Below are positions 10,488-22,658 of a stretch of DNA of 64,000 nucleotides, piece after piece (position 1 is the stretch's first letter; the number at the start of each line of letters is the position of its first letter). The DNA comes from an uncultured Veillonellaceae bacterium. Its GTDB lineage: Bacteria; Bacillota; Negativicutes; Veillonellales; Veillonellaceae. The DNA lies in NCBI GenBank assembly GCA_945867815.1, contig CAMBIX010000005.1, positions 59,821 through 123,820 of the forward strand, given 5' to 3'. The notes below the pieces were generated by a model. The model saw nothing but the letters and a program-made list of their open reading frames with translations. It had not been told where the DNA came from and searched no databases. Made by a program: the position numbers and the translations under genes.

Positions 10488-13400
10488 TTATGCTTCTTCT
10501 GCTTCGTCCTTTACTTCATCGATAATCTGCGGTTCTTTTTTTACCACTTTAATCTTGCGATAACGGCTCATACCGGTACCAGCAGGAATCAACTTACCAA
10601 TGATTACATTTTCTTTTAGACCCAACAATGGATCAATCTTACCCTTAATAGCTGCATCTGTAAGAACACGCGTTGTTTCCTGGAAAGAAGCAGCCGACAA
10701 GAAACTATCCGTAGCCAAAGCAGCCTTTGTAATCCCTAATAGCATCCGTTTACCAGTAGCTGGTCGTTTGCCATTAAGAATTAGGCGATGATTTTCTTCA
10801 TCAAAGGTATTTACATCAATTGGATCACCTGGTAATAAATCGGCATCGCCAGCATCTTCAACTTTAATCTTATGAAGCATTTGACGAACAATAACTTCAA
10901 TGTGTTTATCGTTGATTTCAACACCTTGTGATTTATATACCTTCTGTACTTCATATACAAGGTACCGCTGTGTTGCTTCTGTCCCCATAATCCGCATGAT
11001 ATCATGTGGATTAATAGAGCCTTCTGTTAATCGCGCTCCTACCTGAATATAGTCACCATCTTTAACAATAATACGGGAACCATATGGAATTAAGTAATCC
11101 GATTCTACCCCATCTTTATCTGTAACAAAGATAGTATTGGTACCCTTCTTGTTTTCATTAGGTACAACCCGAACGGTACCTTCTACTTCACTAATAATGG
11201 CATTACGTTTTGGACGACGCGCTTCAAACAATTCTTCAACACGTGGCAAACCTTGTGTAATATCATCACCGGCAACCCCGCCTGTATGGAAGGTACGCAT
11301 TGTTAACTGTGTACCAGGTTCACCGATAGACTGAGCAGCAATAATGCCAACAGCTTCACCAACTTGTACACGGTTACCCGTACCAAGGTCCCGGCCATAA
11401 CACTTAATGCAGACACCATATGGTGACTTACATGTCAATACGGAACGAATCTTAACGGTATCGTAATATTTTACAACTTCATCAGCTAATTCTTCTGTGA
11501 TTTCACCATTCAACGGAACGATAACTTCACCCGTTTCTTTATTGATTAGTTCTTCTGCTGCTGTACGACCTACAATACGATCCTTTAACGGTTCAATAAT
11601 CCCTTGGCCTTCTACGATGGCTTCTACTTCAATACCATGAATATCATTATTGCGTACACGAACTTCTTCTACATCGCTATTAAGAATCTGTTCGATAGCT
11701 TCTTCTGTAAGAGCAACACCAGCACCAATAATTTCATTACCTTCTGAATCAACAATAGCATCCACCGTATCTTTGCCTAACATGTTTTGAACCATCGTTT
11801 CATGTAAGGTCTGACGAATGCTTTCATCCGTTTCACCTAGGATAATATTCTGTACAAGATTAGTGTGATTAATATCAGCATCGCTACCCAAATGAGCACC
11901 ACGTAAGCTAATAGCTGGCACCTTATGCTCAGCCAACATATCTAAATCATCATTATCCAAGATTGTTTCAGCTGGCAATAAGATTTCACCTGTTGTAGTA
12001 TCCACTACATCTTTGTCAAGCACACGGCCAAATAACTTATCCCGAAGCAATTGTACAGCCTGTTTGGTAGAAGAAGCTAAGCGAGCCCGTTCACGAACTA
12101 AATCAATACCCACTACATCACAGTCTTCTTCACGAACGATAACATCTTGTGATACATCAACCAAACGACGTGTTAAGTACCCAGAATCGGCTGTACGTAA
12201 TGCCGTATCAGCTAACCCCTTACGAGCCCCATGACTGGATGTAAAGTAATCCAATACGGTTAAGCCTTCCTTAAAGTTAGCCTTAATTGGTAAATCGATA
12301 ATACGACCTGATGGATCCGCCATCAAACCACGCATACCAGCTAGCTGACGAATCTGCTGTTTATTACCACGGGCACCAGAAATAGCCATCATGTATACCG
12401 GATTAAAACCTTCTTTATCCTTCATCATGTTATCCATCATGACATCCGTAACATCTTCTGTGGCATTTGTCCATAATTCAATGGTCTTACGATAGCGTTC
12501 ATCTTCAGAAATAAGACCACGGCGATACAAACGAGATACCTTACTTACGTCTTCGTCTGCTTTATGTAAAATAGCACCCTTTTCCTGTGGTACTTTAATA
12601 TCTGCAATAGCAATGGTCATACCTGCCCGACGAGCAAACGAATAGCCTAAAGCCTTTACCCGGTCAAGAAGTTCAGCCGTCATTTCATTACCAAACAATT
12701 GGAAGCACTGATCAATTAACTTACCAACCATTTTCTTATCCATAACACGGCCTAAGGTATAATGACCATCTTCTTGTTTTTCAAACTGACGAAGTTCTGG
12801 ATATAAAGCATTATTGAAAATCAAACGACCAGCTGTTGTTTCTACACGGCCATGACCTTCCATACGAATGTATAAAATATCCTGAAGACCTATAACACCT
12901 GAGTCATAAGCTAACATAACTTCATCATAATTAGCAAAGTACTTCGCCTTATCCTTAGTATCTGGACGTACTACTGTTAAGTAATAAGTCCCTAAGATCA
13001 TATCCTGAGACGGAATGGCTACTGGTTTGCCATCCTTCGGCGCCAAAATATTATGCGTAGATAACATCAAGGTACGAGCTTCTGCCTGTGCTTCTACGGA
13101 CAATGGCAAGTGACAAGCCATCTGGTCACCATCGAAATCGGCATTAAAAGCAGCACATACTAATGGATGCAACTTAATAGCCCGGCCTTCCCAAAGAATT
13201 GGTTCAAAAGCCTGAATACCTAAACGGTGCAATGTTGGAGCACGGTTTAAAAGAACTGGATGTTCTTTGATAACTTCTTCCAAAGCTTCCCATACACCAT
13301 CACCAGCACGTTCCACTTGTCGTTTAGCTGCCTTAATGTTACTTGCTTGCCCTGTTTCTACCAAACGTTTCATAACGAAAGGCTTGAACAATTCAAGAGC

Positions 13401-14678
13401 CATTTCCTTAGGCAAACCACATTGATGCATCTTTAATTCTGGGCCAACAACGATAACAGAACGACCAGAATAGTCAACACGTTTACCTAACAAGTTCTGA
13501 CGGAAGCGACCTTGTTTCCCTTTTAACATGTCAGATAAGGACTTAAGTGGACGATTACCAGGACCTGTTACGGCACGGCCACGACGACCATTATCAATTA
13601 AGGCATCAACAGCTTCCTGTAACATACGTTTTTCATTACGAACGATAATATCTGGTGCCCCTAAATCTAACAAGCGTTTTAATCGGTTATTACGATTAAT
13701 AACTCGACGATATAAGTCGTTCAAGTCAGACGTAGCAAAACGACCACCATCAAGTTGTACCATTGGACGCAATTCTGGTGGAATAACTGGAATTACATCC
13801 ATAATCATCCATTCTGGACGATTGCCAGACCGACGGAAAGCTTCAACAACTTCCAAACGACGTACGGCACGAATTTTACGCTGGCCAGACGCCGTTTCTA
13901 AATCCGCCCGTAATTCTTTATTAAGTGCTTCTAAGTCAAGTTCAGCAAGCAAAGCCTTAACTGCTTCAGCACCCATGTCAATACATACGAAGGTCGCTTC
14001 TCTTTCTGCAGCTAGTTCATAACGTTCTTCACGAGTTAGTTCTTCTTTTTCTCCGTCTTCACCCGTTTCTTCAAGACGAACATTATGAGCCTGTTTACGG
14101 CGTGCTTCTTCCAGTAACTGATAGCGTTCCTTACGCTGAGACACCGTTTCGATGATGACTTCTTTACCACCAATCGTATAGCCGTCTTCATTAAATTGCG
14201 CTTCATATTCACGGAATTCAGATTCAGATAAAAGCTGTTTCTTCATTAACGGCGTTTCACCTGGATCAACTACGATATAAGAAGCAAAGTACAATACACG
14301 TTCCAAGGTACGTGGAGAAATATCCAAAATAAGACCCATACGAGACGGAATCCCTTTGAAATACCAAATATGAGACACTGGCGTAGCTAAAGCTATATGC
14401 CCCATACGTTCACGACGAACCTTAGCTCGTGTAACTTCAACACCGCATTTATCGCAAACAACGCCTTTATGGCGAATTCGTTTATATTTACCGCAATGGC
14501 ATTCCCAGTCTTTGGTTGGTCCAAAAATTCGTTCACAGAACAGACCATCACGTTCTGGCTTTAATGTACGATAATTAATGGTTTCTGGTTTTTTTACTTC
14601 TCCATAAGACCATTCCAAAATTTGTTCCGGCGATGCCAAACCAATTCGCATAGAATCAAATTCATTTACGTCTAACAC
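10488..14678 (-). CDS. rpoC: DNA-directed RNA polymerase subunit beta'
   Basis: The beta' subunit forms half of the active cleft. The 1396-residue product has the N-terminal zinc finger ([13 protein letters not shown] then CDKCG, near residue 60), the catalytic Mg-binding loop NADFDGDQM near residue 485 and the trigger-loop region [14 protein letters not shown] lysine- and acid-rich tail follows. The start is 18 nt after rpoB with a GGAAGGGG ribosome site. It is longer than the roughly 1200 residues usual in Bacillus, so lineage-specific insertions are present. Confidence 0.99.
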   Translation of the reverse strand: MLDVNEFDSMRIGLASPEQILEWSYGEVKKPETINYRTLKPERDGLFCERIFGPTKDWECHCGKYKRIRHKGVVCDKCGVEVTRAKVRRERMGHIALATPVSHIWYFKGIPSRMGLILDISPRTLERVLYFASYIVVDPGETPLMKKQLLSESEFREYEAQFNEDGYTIGGKEVIIETVSQRKERYQLLEEARRKQAHNVRLEETGEDGEKEELTREERYELAAEREATFVCIDMGAEAVKALLAELDLEALNKELRADLETASGQRKIRAVRRLEVVEAFRRSGNRPEWMIMDVIPVIPPELRPMVQLDGGRFATSDLNDLYRRVINRNNRLKRLLDLGAPDIIVRNEKRMLQEAVDALIDNGRRGRAVTGPGNRPLKSLSDMLKGKQGRFRQNLLGKRVDYSGRSVIVVGPELKMHQCGLPKEMALELFKPFVMKRLVETGQASNIKAAKRQVERAGDGVWEALEEVIKEHPVLLNRAPTLHRLGIQAFEPILWEGRAIKLHPLVCAAFNADFDGDQMACHLPLSVEAQAEARTLMLSTHNILAPKDGKPVAIPSQDMILGTYYLTVVRPDTKDKAKYFANYDEVMLAYDSGVIGLQDILYIRMEGHGRVETTAGRLIFNNALYPELRQFEKQEDGHYTLGRVMDKKMVGKLIDQCFQLFGNEMTAELLDRVKALGYSFARRAGMTIAIADIKVPQEKGAILHKADEDVSKVSRLYRRGLISEDERYRKTIELWTNATEDVTDVMMDNMMKDKEGFNPVYMMAISGARGNKQQIRQLAGMRGLMADPSGRIIDLPIKANFKEGLTVLDYFTSSHGARKGLADTALRTADSGYLTRRLVDVSQDVIVREEDCDVVGIDLVRERARLASSTKQAVQLLRDKLFGRVLDKDVVDTTTGEILLPAETILDNDDLDMLAEHKVPAISLRGAHLGSDADINHTNLVQNIILGETDESIRQTLHETMVQNMLGKDTVDAIVDSEGNEIIGAGVALTEEAIEQILNSDVEEVRVRNNDIHGIEVEAIVEGQGIIEPLKDRIVGRTAAEELINKETGEVIVPLNGEITEELADEVVKYYDTVKIRSVLTCKSPYGVCIKCYGRDLGTGNRVQVGEAVGIIAAQSIGEPGTQLTMRTFHTGGVAGDDITQGLPRVEELFEARRPKRNAIISEVEGTVRVVPNENKKGTNTIFVTDKDGVESDYLIPYGSRIIVKDGDYIQVGARLTEGSINPHDIMRIMGTEATQRYLVYEVQKVYKSQGVEINDKHIEVIVRQMLHKIKVEDAGDADLLPGDPIDVNTFDEENHRLILNGKRPATGKRMLLGITKAALATDSFLSAASFQETTRVLTDAAIKGKIDPLLGLKENVIIGKLIPAGTGMSRYRKIKVVKKEPQIIDEVKDEAEEA

Positions 14679-14696
14679 ATCTATCGCCCCTTCCTA

Positions 14697-17600
14697 TTAT
14701 TCTTTCGTTACGTAATTACCAAGTTCACTAATTACGTCGTCTTCCTGACCAGCTGTTACTTCTTCTTTACTATCGGCAGCTGCGTCTGTTTCTGTCTGTT
14801 CTGCTGCTTTGTCTTGCGCCTTATCCATCGCTTCCGATGTCGTTGTAGCACCTTCCATAACTTCTTTTATTTCTGCTTCATTACGAGCATCATCTTCGTC
14901 TTCATCATCTAACTCTTTGATGACAACTTCTTCTTGGTCTTCATTCAAAATCTTCACATCAAGACCGATACTCTGTAATTCTTTAAGTAATACTTTAAAG
15001 GATTCTGGTACGCCTGGTTCTGGAATGTTTTCACCTTTAACAATCTTTTCATAAGCCTTAACACGACCTACTACATCATCCGACTTAACAGTCAGTAATT
15101 CCTGCAAAGTATAAGCAGCACCATAAGCTTCTAGTGCCCAAACTTCCATTTCCCCAAAACGCTGCCCACCAAACTGAGCTTTACCACCTAATGGCTGCTG
15201 CGTTACTAAGGAGTACGGACCAGTGGAACGAGCATGAATCTTATCATCAACCAAATGATGAAGTTTCAACATATATACATAACCAACGGTTACGCGATTA
15301 TCCATTGGTTCTCCAGTACGACCATCATATAGAACCGTCTTACCGTCATCACTCTTACCAGCAATCTGCAAAGTATTAAATACATCGCTTTCATGTGCTC
15401 CATCGAATACAGGCGTAGCAATATGAATACCAGCCACATCTGGTTTTGGCATACCATAGGTCTTGTAGTCATAACCAACGGCTTCTAAATCCTTACGGAT
15501 TTCAGCCCGTTTTTCTTTTGATGATTCAACCGCATCAACGATAGATACAACAGATTGCAACCGTTTTAATTCTTCAACCAAGCCTTCTTCCATAGCTGGT
15601 GCTTCTTCATCTAGGTCAAAATACTCGATTTCCATATCGCTGTATTCTTTTTGCATCTGTTTCAATTCATCATAACGAGCACGGCCACCCATAGCTTCTA
15701 ACTGTTTTTTAGCTTGATCATGAATCAAGGTAATAGCTTCTTCTTTACGAGCAGCGATTTCCTTATCAATATCAAGATGTGCAACCGTTACATCATCTAG
15801 AATTTTAGCTTTTAAGTCATCAATTTCTTCATATAAAGACTTAATATGATCAATCGTATCCCAGTATTCTGGATCCGCCTTAGCCTGATCTAAGACATGC
15901 TGAATCTTAAGGTCTGTTGCCTTAATCTGCATACCTAAGCCTTGTACAGCCCAGCCAAGATGTGTTTCCAGTACCTGTCCAATATTCATTCGAGATGGTA
16001 CGCCTAATGGGTTTAATACGATTTGTACAGGCGTCCCGTCTGGTAAGAAAGGCATATCTTCTTGGCGCATAACGCGGGATACAACCCCTTTGTTACCATG
16101 ACGACCAGCCATCTTATCGCCTTCGTGAATCTTACGTTTTTGCGCAATATAAACACGAACTAATTTGTTAACACCTGGTTGTAATTCATCACCATTTTCA
16201 CGAGTGAAAACCTTAACATCAACAATTTTACCTGATTCACCATGTGGTACACGTAAGGACGTATCACGAACTTCTCGTTCCTTATCGCCGAAAATAGCCC
16301 GCAATAAGCGTTCTTCTGGTGTTAATTCGGTTTCCCCTTTTGGCGTTACCTTACCAACCAAGATATCGCCTGGATGGACTTCAGCACCAACGCAGATAAT
16401 ACCATCTTCATCTAAGTTACGAAGATTATCATCACCTGTATTTGGCAATTCACGGGTGATTTCTTCGGCCCCTAATTTCGTATCACGCGCATCACATTCA
16501 TATTCTTCAATGTGAATGGATGTATAAATATCTTCCTTGCAAAGTTCTTCACTAAGTAAGATAGCATCTTCGTAGTTATACCCTTCCCAAGGCATGAAGG
16601 CAACAAGCACGTTAAAGCCTAAGGCCAATTCGCCGCCATCAGTTGCTGGTCCATCAGCCAATACTTGGCCTTTAACAACTTTATCGCCACGATATACGAT
16701 TGGCTTTTGGTTAAAGCACGTCGATTGGTTAGACCGTAAGAATTTATTTAACTTATATACGTCTACCTTACCATCTTCACGCATAACGTGAATTTCATTA
16801 CCCCAGCAACGAGTAACAGTACCGCCTTCTTTAGCTAGTACAGCTACACCAGAGTCACAAGCCGCCTTATATTCCATGCCTGTACCAACAAGTGGTGCCT
16901 GTGCGCGAAGCAAAGGTACGGCCTGACGCTGCATGTTAGCCCCCATTAAGGCACGGTTGGCATCATCATTTTCCAAGAATGGAATCATCGCTGTACCGAT
17001 AGATACTACTTCTTTTGGACTAACGTCCATGTAGTCAATTTTATCTGGCGTTACTTCTAGGACTTCACTGCCACGACGGCAAGCAATTAATTCATCAGCA
17101 AAACAACTATCATCGTCCAAACGAGAGTTAGCCTGTGCAATCGTCATGCCTTCTTCTTCATCAGCTGTCATGTAAACTACATTATCCGTTACATGTACAC
17201 GAACAACCTTGTCCGCATCAGCCCCTTGTCCATAAATCTTTTCAACCTTACGATAAGGCGCTGCAATAAAGCCAAATTCATTGACCTTTGCATAGTTAGA
17301 CAAAGAGTTAATTAACCCGATATTTGGACCTTCTGGCGTTTCAATTGGACACATACGGCCATAATGAGAATGGTGTACGTCACGAACTTCGAAACCAGCT
17401 CGTTCACGAGACAAACCACCAGGACCTAAGGCGGACAAACGACGTTTATGTGTCAATTCACCTAATGGATTAGTCTGATCCATAAACTGAGACAACTGAG
17501 AAGAGCCAAAGAATTCTTTAATTGCTGCTACAACCGGACGAATATTAATCAACACCTGTGGTGTAATCGCAGAACTATCCTGAATCGTCATACGTTCTTT

Positions 17601-18884
17601 AACAACGCGTTCCATACGTGTCAAGCCAATGCGGAACTGGTTCTGCAATAATTCACCAACACAACGCAACCGCCGGTTGCCTAAATGGTCAATATCATCA
17701 GTGTGCCCTAGGCCATCCATTAAATTTAATAAATAGCTAATATTAGCTATCATATCTTCACGAGTAATGGTACGGAATTCATATGGCAAATTACAATTAT
17801 TGCAAATAACCTTAGATACTAAGCCACTTTCATCTTTAACAAAGAATTCAGCAAAACCTTCCCCGCCAAATACATTGCTATTAGCTACTGTATCTAATTG
17901 TTCTTCACCCATATAGGTATCTGCATCAATGATAATTTCCCCTGTTTCGGAATCGACAATTGGTTCCGCCAAGGTGCAGCCAAACAAACGTTGACGCCAA
18001 CCTAATTTCTTATTTACCTTATAACGGCCTACACGAGCAAAATCGTAACGGCGAGGGTCAAAGAATAAATTATCAAACAAATTACGAGCGCTGTCCACTG
18101 TTGGTGGTTCACCTGGACGTAATTTTTTGTAAATTTCAATTAAAGCTTCTTCTGTTGTTGTCGTTGTATCTTTTTCAAGTGTACGAATCAAGCGTTCATC
18201 ATAAACAGGATTGCCATCTTCGTCTGTTTTACCATTCCAGAATAATTCCAAAATAGATTCATTTGTACTCCAACCTAACGCACGAACTAGAATCGTTGCT
18301 GGCATTTTACGGTTACGGTCAATACGTACCGATACCACTTCATTAGCATCTGTTTCTAATTCAATCCAAGCACCACGGTTAGGGATAACAGTGGAACCAT
18401 ACAAATGATTCCCCATGGTATCAATTTCTTCCGTATAATATACACCTGGTGAACGAACCAATTGGGATACGATAACACGTTCAGCCCCATTAATGATAAA
18501 TGTACCTGTATCTGTCATTAATGGAAAATCGCCCATAAATACTTCTTGTTCTTTAATGTCACTATTTTCTGGGTCATTGTTAACCAAGCGAATATTAACA
18601 CGCAAAGGCGCTGCATACGTAGCATCACGATTTTTGCATTCATTAATATCGTACTTTGGTTCACCTAGACTAAACCCTTCAAAAGAAAGCACTAAATTAC
18701 CGGAATTGTCTTTAATCGGAGAAATATCGTCAAAAATATTTTGTAAACCACTCTCCAAAAACCATTCGTAAGACTTACGTTGTATATCCAACAAATGTGG
18801 CATTTTTAAAACTTCGTTAATCTTAGCGTATGTGTAACGAGTTCGTTTGCCAACCTGTTCAGGTTTGAACATAAAAGCTTTCAC
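14697..18884 (-). CDS. rpoB: DNA-directed RNA polymerase subunit beta
   Basis: The beta subunit forms the other half of the active cleft and binds rifampicin. The 1395-residue product has the rifampicin region [20 protein letters not shown] then [10 protein letters not shown], with the wild-type Asp, His and Ser at the usual resistance positions. A charged helical insertion of over 100 residues (roughly 1000-1120) and an acidic tail of about 100 residues make it longer than the Bacillus protein. It is co-transcribed with rpoC and lies downstream of aspA, not of rplL. Confidence 0.99.
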   Translation of the reverse strand: MKAFMFKPEQVGKRTRYTYAKINEVLKMPHLLDIQRKSYEWFLESGLQNIFDDISPIKDNSGNLVLSFEGFSLGEPKYDINECKNRDATYAAPLRVNIRLVNNDPENSDIKEQEVFMGDFPLMTDTGTFIINGAERVIVSQLVRSPGVYYTEEIDTMGNHLYGSTVIPNRGAWIELETDANEVVSVRIDRNRKMPATILVRALGWSTNESILELFWNGKTDEDGNPVYDERLIRTLEKDTTTTTEEALIEIYKKLRPGEPPTVDSARNLFDNLFFDPRRYDFARVGRYKVNKKLGWRQRLFGCTLAEPIVDSETGEIIIDADTYMGEEQLDTVANSNVFGGEGFAEFFVKDESGLVSKVICNNCNLPYEFRTITREDMIANISYLLNLMDGLGHTDDIDHLGNRRLRCVGELLQNQFRIGLTRMERVVKERMTIQDSSAITPQVLINIRPVVAAIKEFFGSSQLSQFMDQTNPLGELTHKRRLSALGPGGLSRERAGFEVRDVHHSHYGRMCPIETPEGPNIGLINSLSNYAKVNEFGFIAAPYRKVEKIYGQGADADKVVRVHVTDNVVYMTADEEEGMTIAQANSRLDDDSCFADELIACRRGSEVLEVTPDKIDYMDVSPKEVVSIGTAMIPFLENDDANRALMGANMQRQAVPLLRAQAPLVGTGMEYKAACDSGVAVLAKEGGTVTRCWGNEIHVMREDGKVDVYKLNKFLRSNQSTCFNQKPIVYRGDKVVKGQVLADGPATDGGELALGFNVLVAFMPWEGYNYEDAILLSEELCKEDIYTSIHIEEYECDARDTKLGAEEITRELPNTGDDNLRNLDEDGIICVGAEVHPGDILVGKVTPKGETELTPEERLLRAIFGDKEREVRDTSLRVPHGESGKIVDVKVFTRENGDELQPGVNKLVRVYIAQKRKIHEGDKMAGRHGNKGVVSRVMRQEDMPFLPDGTPVQIVLNPLGVPSRMNIGQVLETHLGWAVQGLGMQIKATDLKIQHVLDQAKADPEYWDTIDHIKSLYEEIDDLKAKILDDVTVAHLDIDKEIAARKEEAITLIHDQAKKQLEAMGGRARYDELKQMQKEYSDMEIEYFDLDEEAPAMEEGLVEELKRLQSVVSIVDAVESSKEKRAEIRKDLEAVGYDYKTYGMPKPDVAGIHIATPVFDGAHESDVFNTLQIAGKSDDGKTVLYDGRTGEPMDNRVTVGYVYMLKLHHLVDDKIHARSTGPYSLVTQQPLGGKAQFGGQRFGEMEVWALEAYGAAYTLQELLTVKSDDVVGRVKAYEKIVKGENIPEPGVPESFKVLLKELQSIGLDVKILNEDQEEVVIKELDDEDEDDARNEAEIKEVMEGATTTSEAMDKAQDKAAEQTETDAAADSKEEVTAGQEDDVISELGNYVTKE

Positions 18885-18975
18885 CTCTTCATTCTAACTG
18901 GCTTACCATATTCTATAACGGTATGACAACGACAATAATCCGGGTCTCAGTTTTCCTGTTGAACAATGACAAAAT

Positions 18976-19009
18976 AAGCAAGGCCCTTATAGAAATTTGA
19001 ACCTTGCTT
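18976..19009 (-). promoter_or_regulatory. Hairpin in the rpoB leader
   Basis: AAGCAAGG pairs with CCTTGCTT around an 18-nt loop, and the minus strand continues ATTTTG. It lies about 90 nt upstream of the rpoB start, within the 306-nt gap between aspA and rpoB. It could be an attenuator or a weak terminator; the U-tract is short and the function is inference. Confidence 0.4.
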
Positions 19010-19136
19010 TTATTTCAACACAACCTCGGAAGATTAACCCTTATCACGAACTATGTTATAGTCTTATCAAATCTTGTGTGTCCCTCTGTGTCATCCAGAT
19101 TTATTTACACAATTGCAATTTAGTATTATATCAAAT

Positions 19137-19163
19137 AAAGACGCCCTTGTAAAGGACGCCTTT
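19137..19163 (-). terminator. Terminator after aspA
   Basis: On the minus strand AAAGGCGTCCTT pairs with AAGGGCGTCTTT (two G-U pairs) around a 3-nt loop and is followed by a T-rich run. It begins 28 nt after the aspA stop and so separates aspA from the rpoB leader. Confidence 0.7.
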
Positions 19164-19190
19164 ATACAATACTATTCTTTTTAAAATCAA

Positions 19191-20606
19191 TTAGTTGCCA
19201 TGCTTCTTTAAGATGTCAGCCCCTGCAATACCCGGCCGTGTCATTTCCGCCGGCGATAAAATATGGTTCATATCGCTTTCAGATAACATACCCTTTTCCA
19301 AGATAATCTCACGAATGGAACGACCTGTCGTATAAGCTTCTTTAGCTAATTTTGACGCATTTTCATAGCCAATATGAGGAAGCAAAGCAGTTACGATACC
19401 CACACTACGTTCTAACCAGTAAGCACACTGTTTCTCATCTGCCTGCAAATCAACTAGCAACTTATCAACAAAGGTATTTACCCCATTTTTCAAGTAACAC
19501 ATGGAGTTAAATAAGTTATAAGCAATAACTGGTTCCATTACGTTCAATTCGAACTGGCCATTTTCGACACCTAAACTAATGGTTAAATCATTGCCAATAA
19601 CCTGATAGCAAACCTGGTTAAGTACTTCTGCAATTACAGGGTTTACCTTACCTGGCATAATCGAGGAACCTGGTTGCCGTGGTGGTAATTTTAATTCACT
19701 AATACCACAGCGTGGACCAGACGCCATCAAACGGAAGTCGTTAGCCATTTTAATAAGCACAAGCGCTGTTACTTTTAATCCTGATGAAATATCAGCAAAG
19801 ATATCCGTATTATTGGTTGCATCAATTAAATTATCAGCCCTACGGAATGGTTCTCCTACTACGTGGGACAATTCATTAACAACATCTTCAATATAACTTG
19901 GTTCTGCATTAAGACCCGTACCAACAGCTGTTGCCCCCATGTTAAGCGTATGGGCTTCAATAATGGCAGACTGGATACGATGTAAGCCACGACGGACCCC
20001 CGAAGCATAGGCGCCCATTTCCTGGCCTAAGGTGATAGGTACTGCATCCTGCAAATGAGTTCGACCCATTTTTAAGACTTCCTTATATTCGTCTGCCTTC
20101 TTTTCTAACTCATCAACAAGACGCTGTAAGGCTTCTAATAAAGGTTTACTCTTGATAATCGCACAAACCTTAATAGCCGTTGGGAATGTATCATTCGTCG
20201 ACTGCGCCATATTAACCTGATTATTTGGCGAAATGATATCATAGGACCCACGAGGCTTCTTTAAAATCTCAAGAGCCCGATTCGCTAACACTTCATTCAT
20301 ATTCATATTAAAGGACGTACCAGCCCCACCTTGAATCGGGTCAACAGGAAATTGATCATATAACTTGCCAGCAATGACTTCATCGGCAGCTCGTACGATA
20401 GCATCACCTAAAATCTTATCCAAACGGCCTGTTTTCATGTTAGCTAAGGCACACGCCTTTTTAACCATAGCCATAGCCTTAATAAAGTCATGGTCTATCG
20501 ACTTACCTGTAATATGAAAATTATCTAGTGCTCGTACCGTCTGCACCCCATAATAAGCTTCATCTGGTACATCTAATACACCTAATAAATCGTGTTCTTG
20601 TCTCAT
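19191..20606 (-). CDS. aspA: Aspartate ammonia-lyase
   Basis: This enzyme reversibly converts L-aspartate to fumarate and ammonia, feeding fumarate to anaerobic respiration or succinate formation. The protein is about 471 residues and carries the fumarase/aspartase signature GSSIMPGKVNPV near residue 319 and the GGAGTSFNMNMNEV and THLQDAVPITLGQE segments of the active site. I place the start at MRQEHDLLG because GTGGGG lies 6 nt before this ATG; a GTG four codons upstream is possible. It stands alone with its own terminator. A fumarase is the main alternative, but the N-terminal DLLG-DVP pattern favours aspartase. Confidence 0.93.
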   Translation of the reverse strand: MRQEHDLLGVLDVPDEAYYGVQTVRALDNFHITGKSIDHDFIKAMAMVKKACALANMKTGRLDKILGDAIVRAADEVIAGKLYDQFPVDPIQGGAGTSFNMNMNEVLANRALEILKKPRGSYDIISPNNQVNMAQSTNDTFPTAIKVCAIIKSKPLLEALQRLVDELEKKADEYKEVLKMGRTHLQDAVPITLGQEMGAYASGVRRGLHRIQSAIIEAHTLNMGATAVGTGLNAEPSYIEDVVNELSHVVGEPFRRADNLIDATNNTDIFADISSGLKVTALVLIKMANDFRLMASGPRCGISELKLPPRQPGSSIMPGKVNPVIAEVLNQVCYQVIGNDLTISLGVENGQFELNVMEPVIAYNLFNSMCYLKNGVNTFVDKLLVDLQADEKQCAYWLERSVGIVTALLPHIGYENASKLAKEAYTTGRSIREIILEKGMLSESDMNHILSPAEMTRPGIAGADILKKHGN

Positions 20607-20644
20607 ATACATCCCCACTTTGCATTATCATGTACTTTATAACT

Positions 20645-20672
20645 ATAGCTCTTATAGATATACAAGAGCTAT
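20645..20672. repeat. Inverted repeat upstream of aspA
   Basis: ATAGCTCTT and AAGAGCTAT form a perfect 9-bp inverted repeat with a 10-nt spacer, 39 nt upstream of the aspA start. It could be an operator or a leader hairpin. No U-tract follows, so it is not a terminator. The rest of the 300-nt gap to the MATE gene is A+T-rich with no other recognisable element. Confidence 0.4.
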
Positions 20673-20909
20673 CTATGCCTATAGTATAGCATGTATACAA
20701 AATTCATAATACACTCTAACATCTTATTGCTTATACCTATTCTTTATATTAAGCCGTCTTAAGTCCAACAAGAGTGTATTTTTGTCTTCTATTAAACGAA
20801 ATACCCCCCACTCTCCCTTATATATAATTATGCATACATAACATAATTTAATTGCTTTTTGCGGATATAATATATTTTGCTTATAGCCATATTTTTTATA
20901 AACATACCA

Positions 20910-22295
20910 TTAAGAAAGTGGGCGGGACTCAGCCACAAAATTCCGCCAGTGCTTAATAACATGTCCTTTAAAATAAGCATATAAAATAACAATAAAAAAT
21001 CCCGTTACAATCCAACTAATAGGGTATACGACCATAAGACCTGCAAAGGTATGCATAGAATCAAAAATCGTATATACCCATGTGAGCCGAACACCACAAA
21101 CCCCTACCATAGTTAAAACAGCCGGTGCCAAGGAAAAACCATACCCACGCATGGCACCTGAGAAAATATCAATAAATATCTGTATGCCTTCCGGAGCCAC
21201 TACATACCACATACGTTCCACGCCCAAGCGCAATACATCACTGTCATTATCAAAGAAGCCTATGATAGCGTACGCATAATACATAATAATAGTACAAGCA
21301 ATGGCTGTAAACAAAATATTGAGGCCTAAACACCACCAAAGAATCTGGCTACACCGTTTTCCTTGGCCAGCCCCATAGTTCTGACTAACAAAGGTCGTAG
21401 CTGCTTGCGAAAAGGATAAGATAATACAATAGACAGCTAATTCAATGGCAATAGATATAGCCGAAGCAGCCATAGCTGCCGCCCCTAAGCTATTAATGGC
21501 TTCCTGAATTAGCATGTTAGACATAGAAAAGACCATACCTTGCAAGGCCGCTGGATAACCAATAAGAATCATTTCTTTTAAAAGCTTACGATTAACCCGC
21601 ATATGAGCCAAAGATAAGTGCAACACATCGTGAGAATGGATTAAACGCCACAAGAGAAAGAGAGCGCTAACGCTAATCGATATAACAGTAGCTGCCGCCA
21701 CACCAGCCACACCATTAGCAAACCACTGTACAAACCAAATATTAAGTATAATATTTAAAAGACTCGCTACAAGCAAAGAGACTAACGGCGTTGCTGTATC
21801 TCCACGACTTCTAAAAATAGCTGCTTCAAAGTTATATAAGCTAATCGCCGGAATGCCTAACAAATAAACTCGTAAATATACTTCCGCCATAGATTCCACT
21901 TCTGGCGGCACGGCTAATAACTGCATAATCGGATTCGTTATTAGCTGCCCTACAATCATAATAAGGAAACCGGCTACTAAAGATAAAAGCCATGCCGTAT
22001 GCACCCCTTCATTGGCTTGCCTATCTTGCTCTGCCCCTATGCAACGAGCAATGACAACATTCGCCCCTAAGGCCAAGCCTAAAAAGAGATTGACAAAAAC
22101 ACCAATTAAGGCCAAATTATTACCAATAGCCGCTACGGCATCTTTTCCCATATACCGGCCCAAAACAGCAATATCCCCTGCATTAAAAAGCTGTTCTAAA
22201 AAAGCTGTCATAGCCAAAGGAAAGGCAAATAAAATCAACTTATCCCATAAAGAGCCATGCAGCATATCTATCTTATGGCCAAGAGTCAATGTCAT
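20910..22295 (-). CDS. MATE-family multidrug/metabolite exporter
   Basis: MATE proteins are cation-coupled antiporters of the inner membrane that export drugs or metabolites. The product has about 12 hydrophobic segments arranged as two repeats, with family-like features such as FLEQLFNAGDIAVLGRY near the N-terminus and the second-half SAISIAIELAVYCIILSFSQAA segment at residues around 280. I chose the ATG at 22295 because AGGAG sits 6 nt upstream; an ATG at 22322 is possible. The gene is inserted between rplL and aspA. Substrate cannot be read from sequence. Confidence 0.88.
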   Translation of the reverse strand: MTLTLGHKIDMLHGSLWDKLILFAFPLAMTAFLEQLFNAGDIAVLGRYMGKDAVAAIGNNLALIGVFVNLFLGLALGANVVIARCIGAEQDRQANEGVHTAWLLSLVAGFLIMIVGQLITNPIMQLLAVPPEVESMAEVYLRVYLLGIPAISLYNFEAAIFRSRGDTATPLVSLLVASLLNIILNIWFVQWFANGVAGVAAATVISISVSALFLLWRLIHSHDVLHLSLAHMRVNRKLLKEMILIGYPAALQGMVFSMSNMLIQEAINSLGAAAMAASAISIAIELAVYCIILSFSQAATTFVSQNYGAGQGKRCSQILWWCLGLNILFTAIACTIIMYYAYAIIGFFDNDSDVLRLGVERMWYVVAPEGIQIFIDIFSGAMRGYGFSLAPAVLTMVGVCGVRLTWVYTIFDSMHTFAGLMVVYPISWIVTGFFIVILYAYFKGHVIKHWRNFVAESRPLS

Positions 22296-22393
22296 ATTCA
22301 TCTCCTGCTTCATTAAAATCAAATAACTATATATTAAAACACTGATTTATCGTATCACATAAATAAAAAAAAATTCCATGGTCAAATAAAAGA

Positions 22394-22458
22394 AACCGGC
22401 TTCACTAAGTCTCCTGTTGCATTATCAACCCAAGAGCCAAAATGATTTAGATACCGGT
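22394..22458 (-). ncRNA. Possible structured leader upstream of the MATE gene
   Basis: On the minus strand ACCGGT at the 5' side pairs with GCCGGT at the 3' side. A bulged inner stem (TCTAA with TTAGTGA) and an apical GTTGATAATGCAAC hairpin lie between, and the 3' side runs into TTTCTTTTATTT. It lies about 100 nt upstream of the MATE start and downstream of the rplL terminator, so it could be a riboswitch-like regulator or a terminator. It does not match any class I can name. Confidence 0.35.
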
Positions 22459-22577
22459 CTTCATGTCTAATCAATGCTACTAACTATTATACACCCTCCT
22501 AAATTATACCAATAGCATACGAACAAAATATTTCTCAACGAAAAAGTATCATTTACTAACTTTTTTAGCCTATAAGA

Positions 22578-22612
22578 AAAAGAGCGGAAACACGATGTGT
22601 TTCCGCTCTTTT
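22578..22612 (-). terminator. Terminator after rplL
   Basis: A perfect stem of about 16 bp (AAAAGAGCGGAAACAC with its complement) has a 3-nt loop and T-runs on both sides. It lies about 46 nt after the rplL stop. It should end the rplJL transcript before the MATE gene, so rpoBC is not simply read through from rplL. Confidence 0.85.
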
Positions 22613-22658
22613 ACCCTGTCTATTATTAATAGAACCAGTAATCTTAATATATCTAAAA

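Noticed and set aside
13528..14022. 164-codon open frame on the plus strand
   Set aside because: Antisense to rpoC; serine/arginine-rich composition is a shadow of the coding strand.
17460..17560. Rifampicin-resistance substitution in rpoB
   Set aside because: The visible cluster I residues are the wild-type ones.
22395..22458. Thiamin pyrophosphate riboswitch
   Set aside because: A TTGATAATGCAA segment resembles one TPP arm, but the CTGAGA and ACCTGA boxes are absent.
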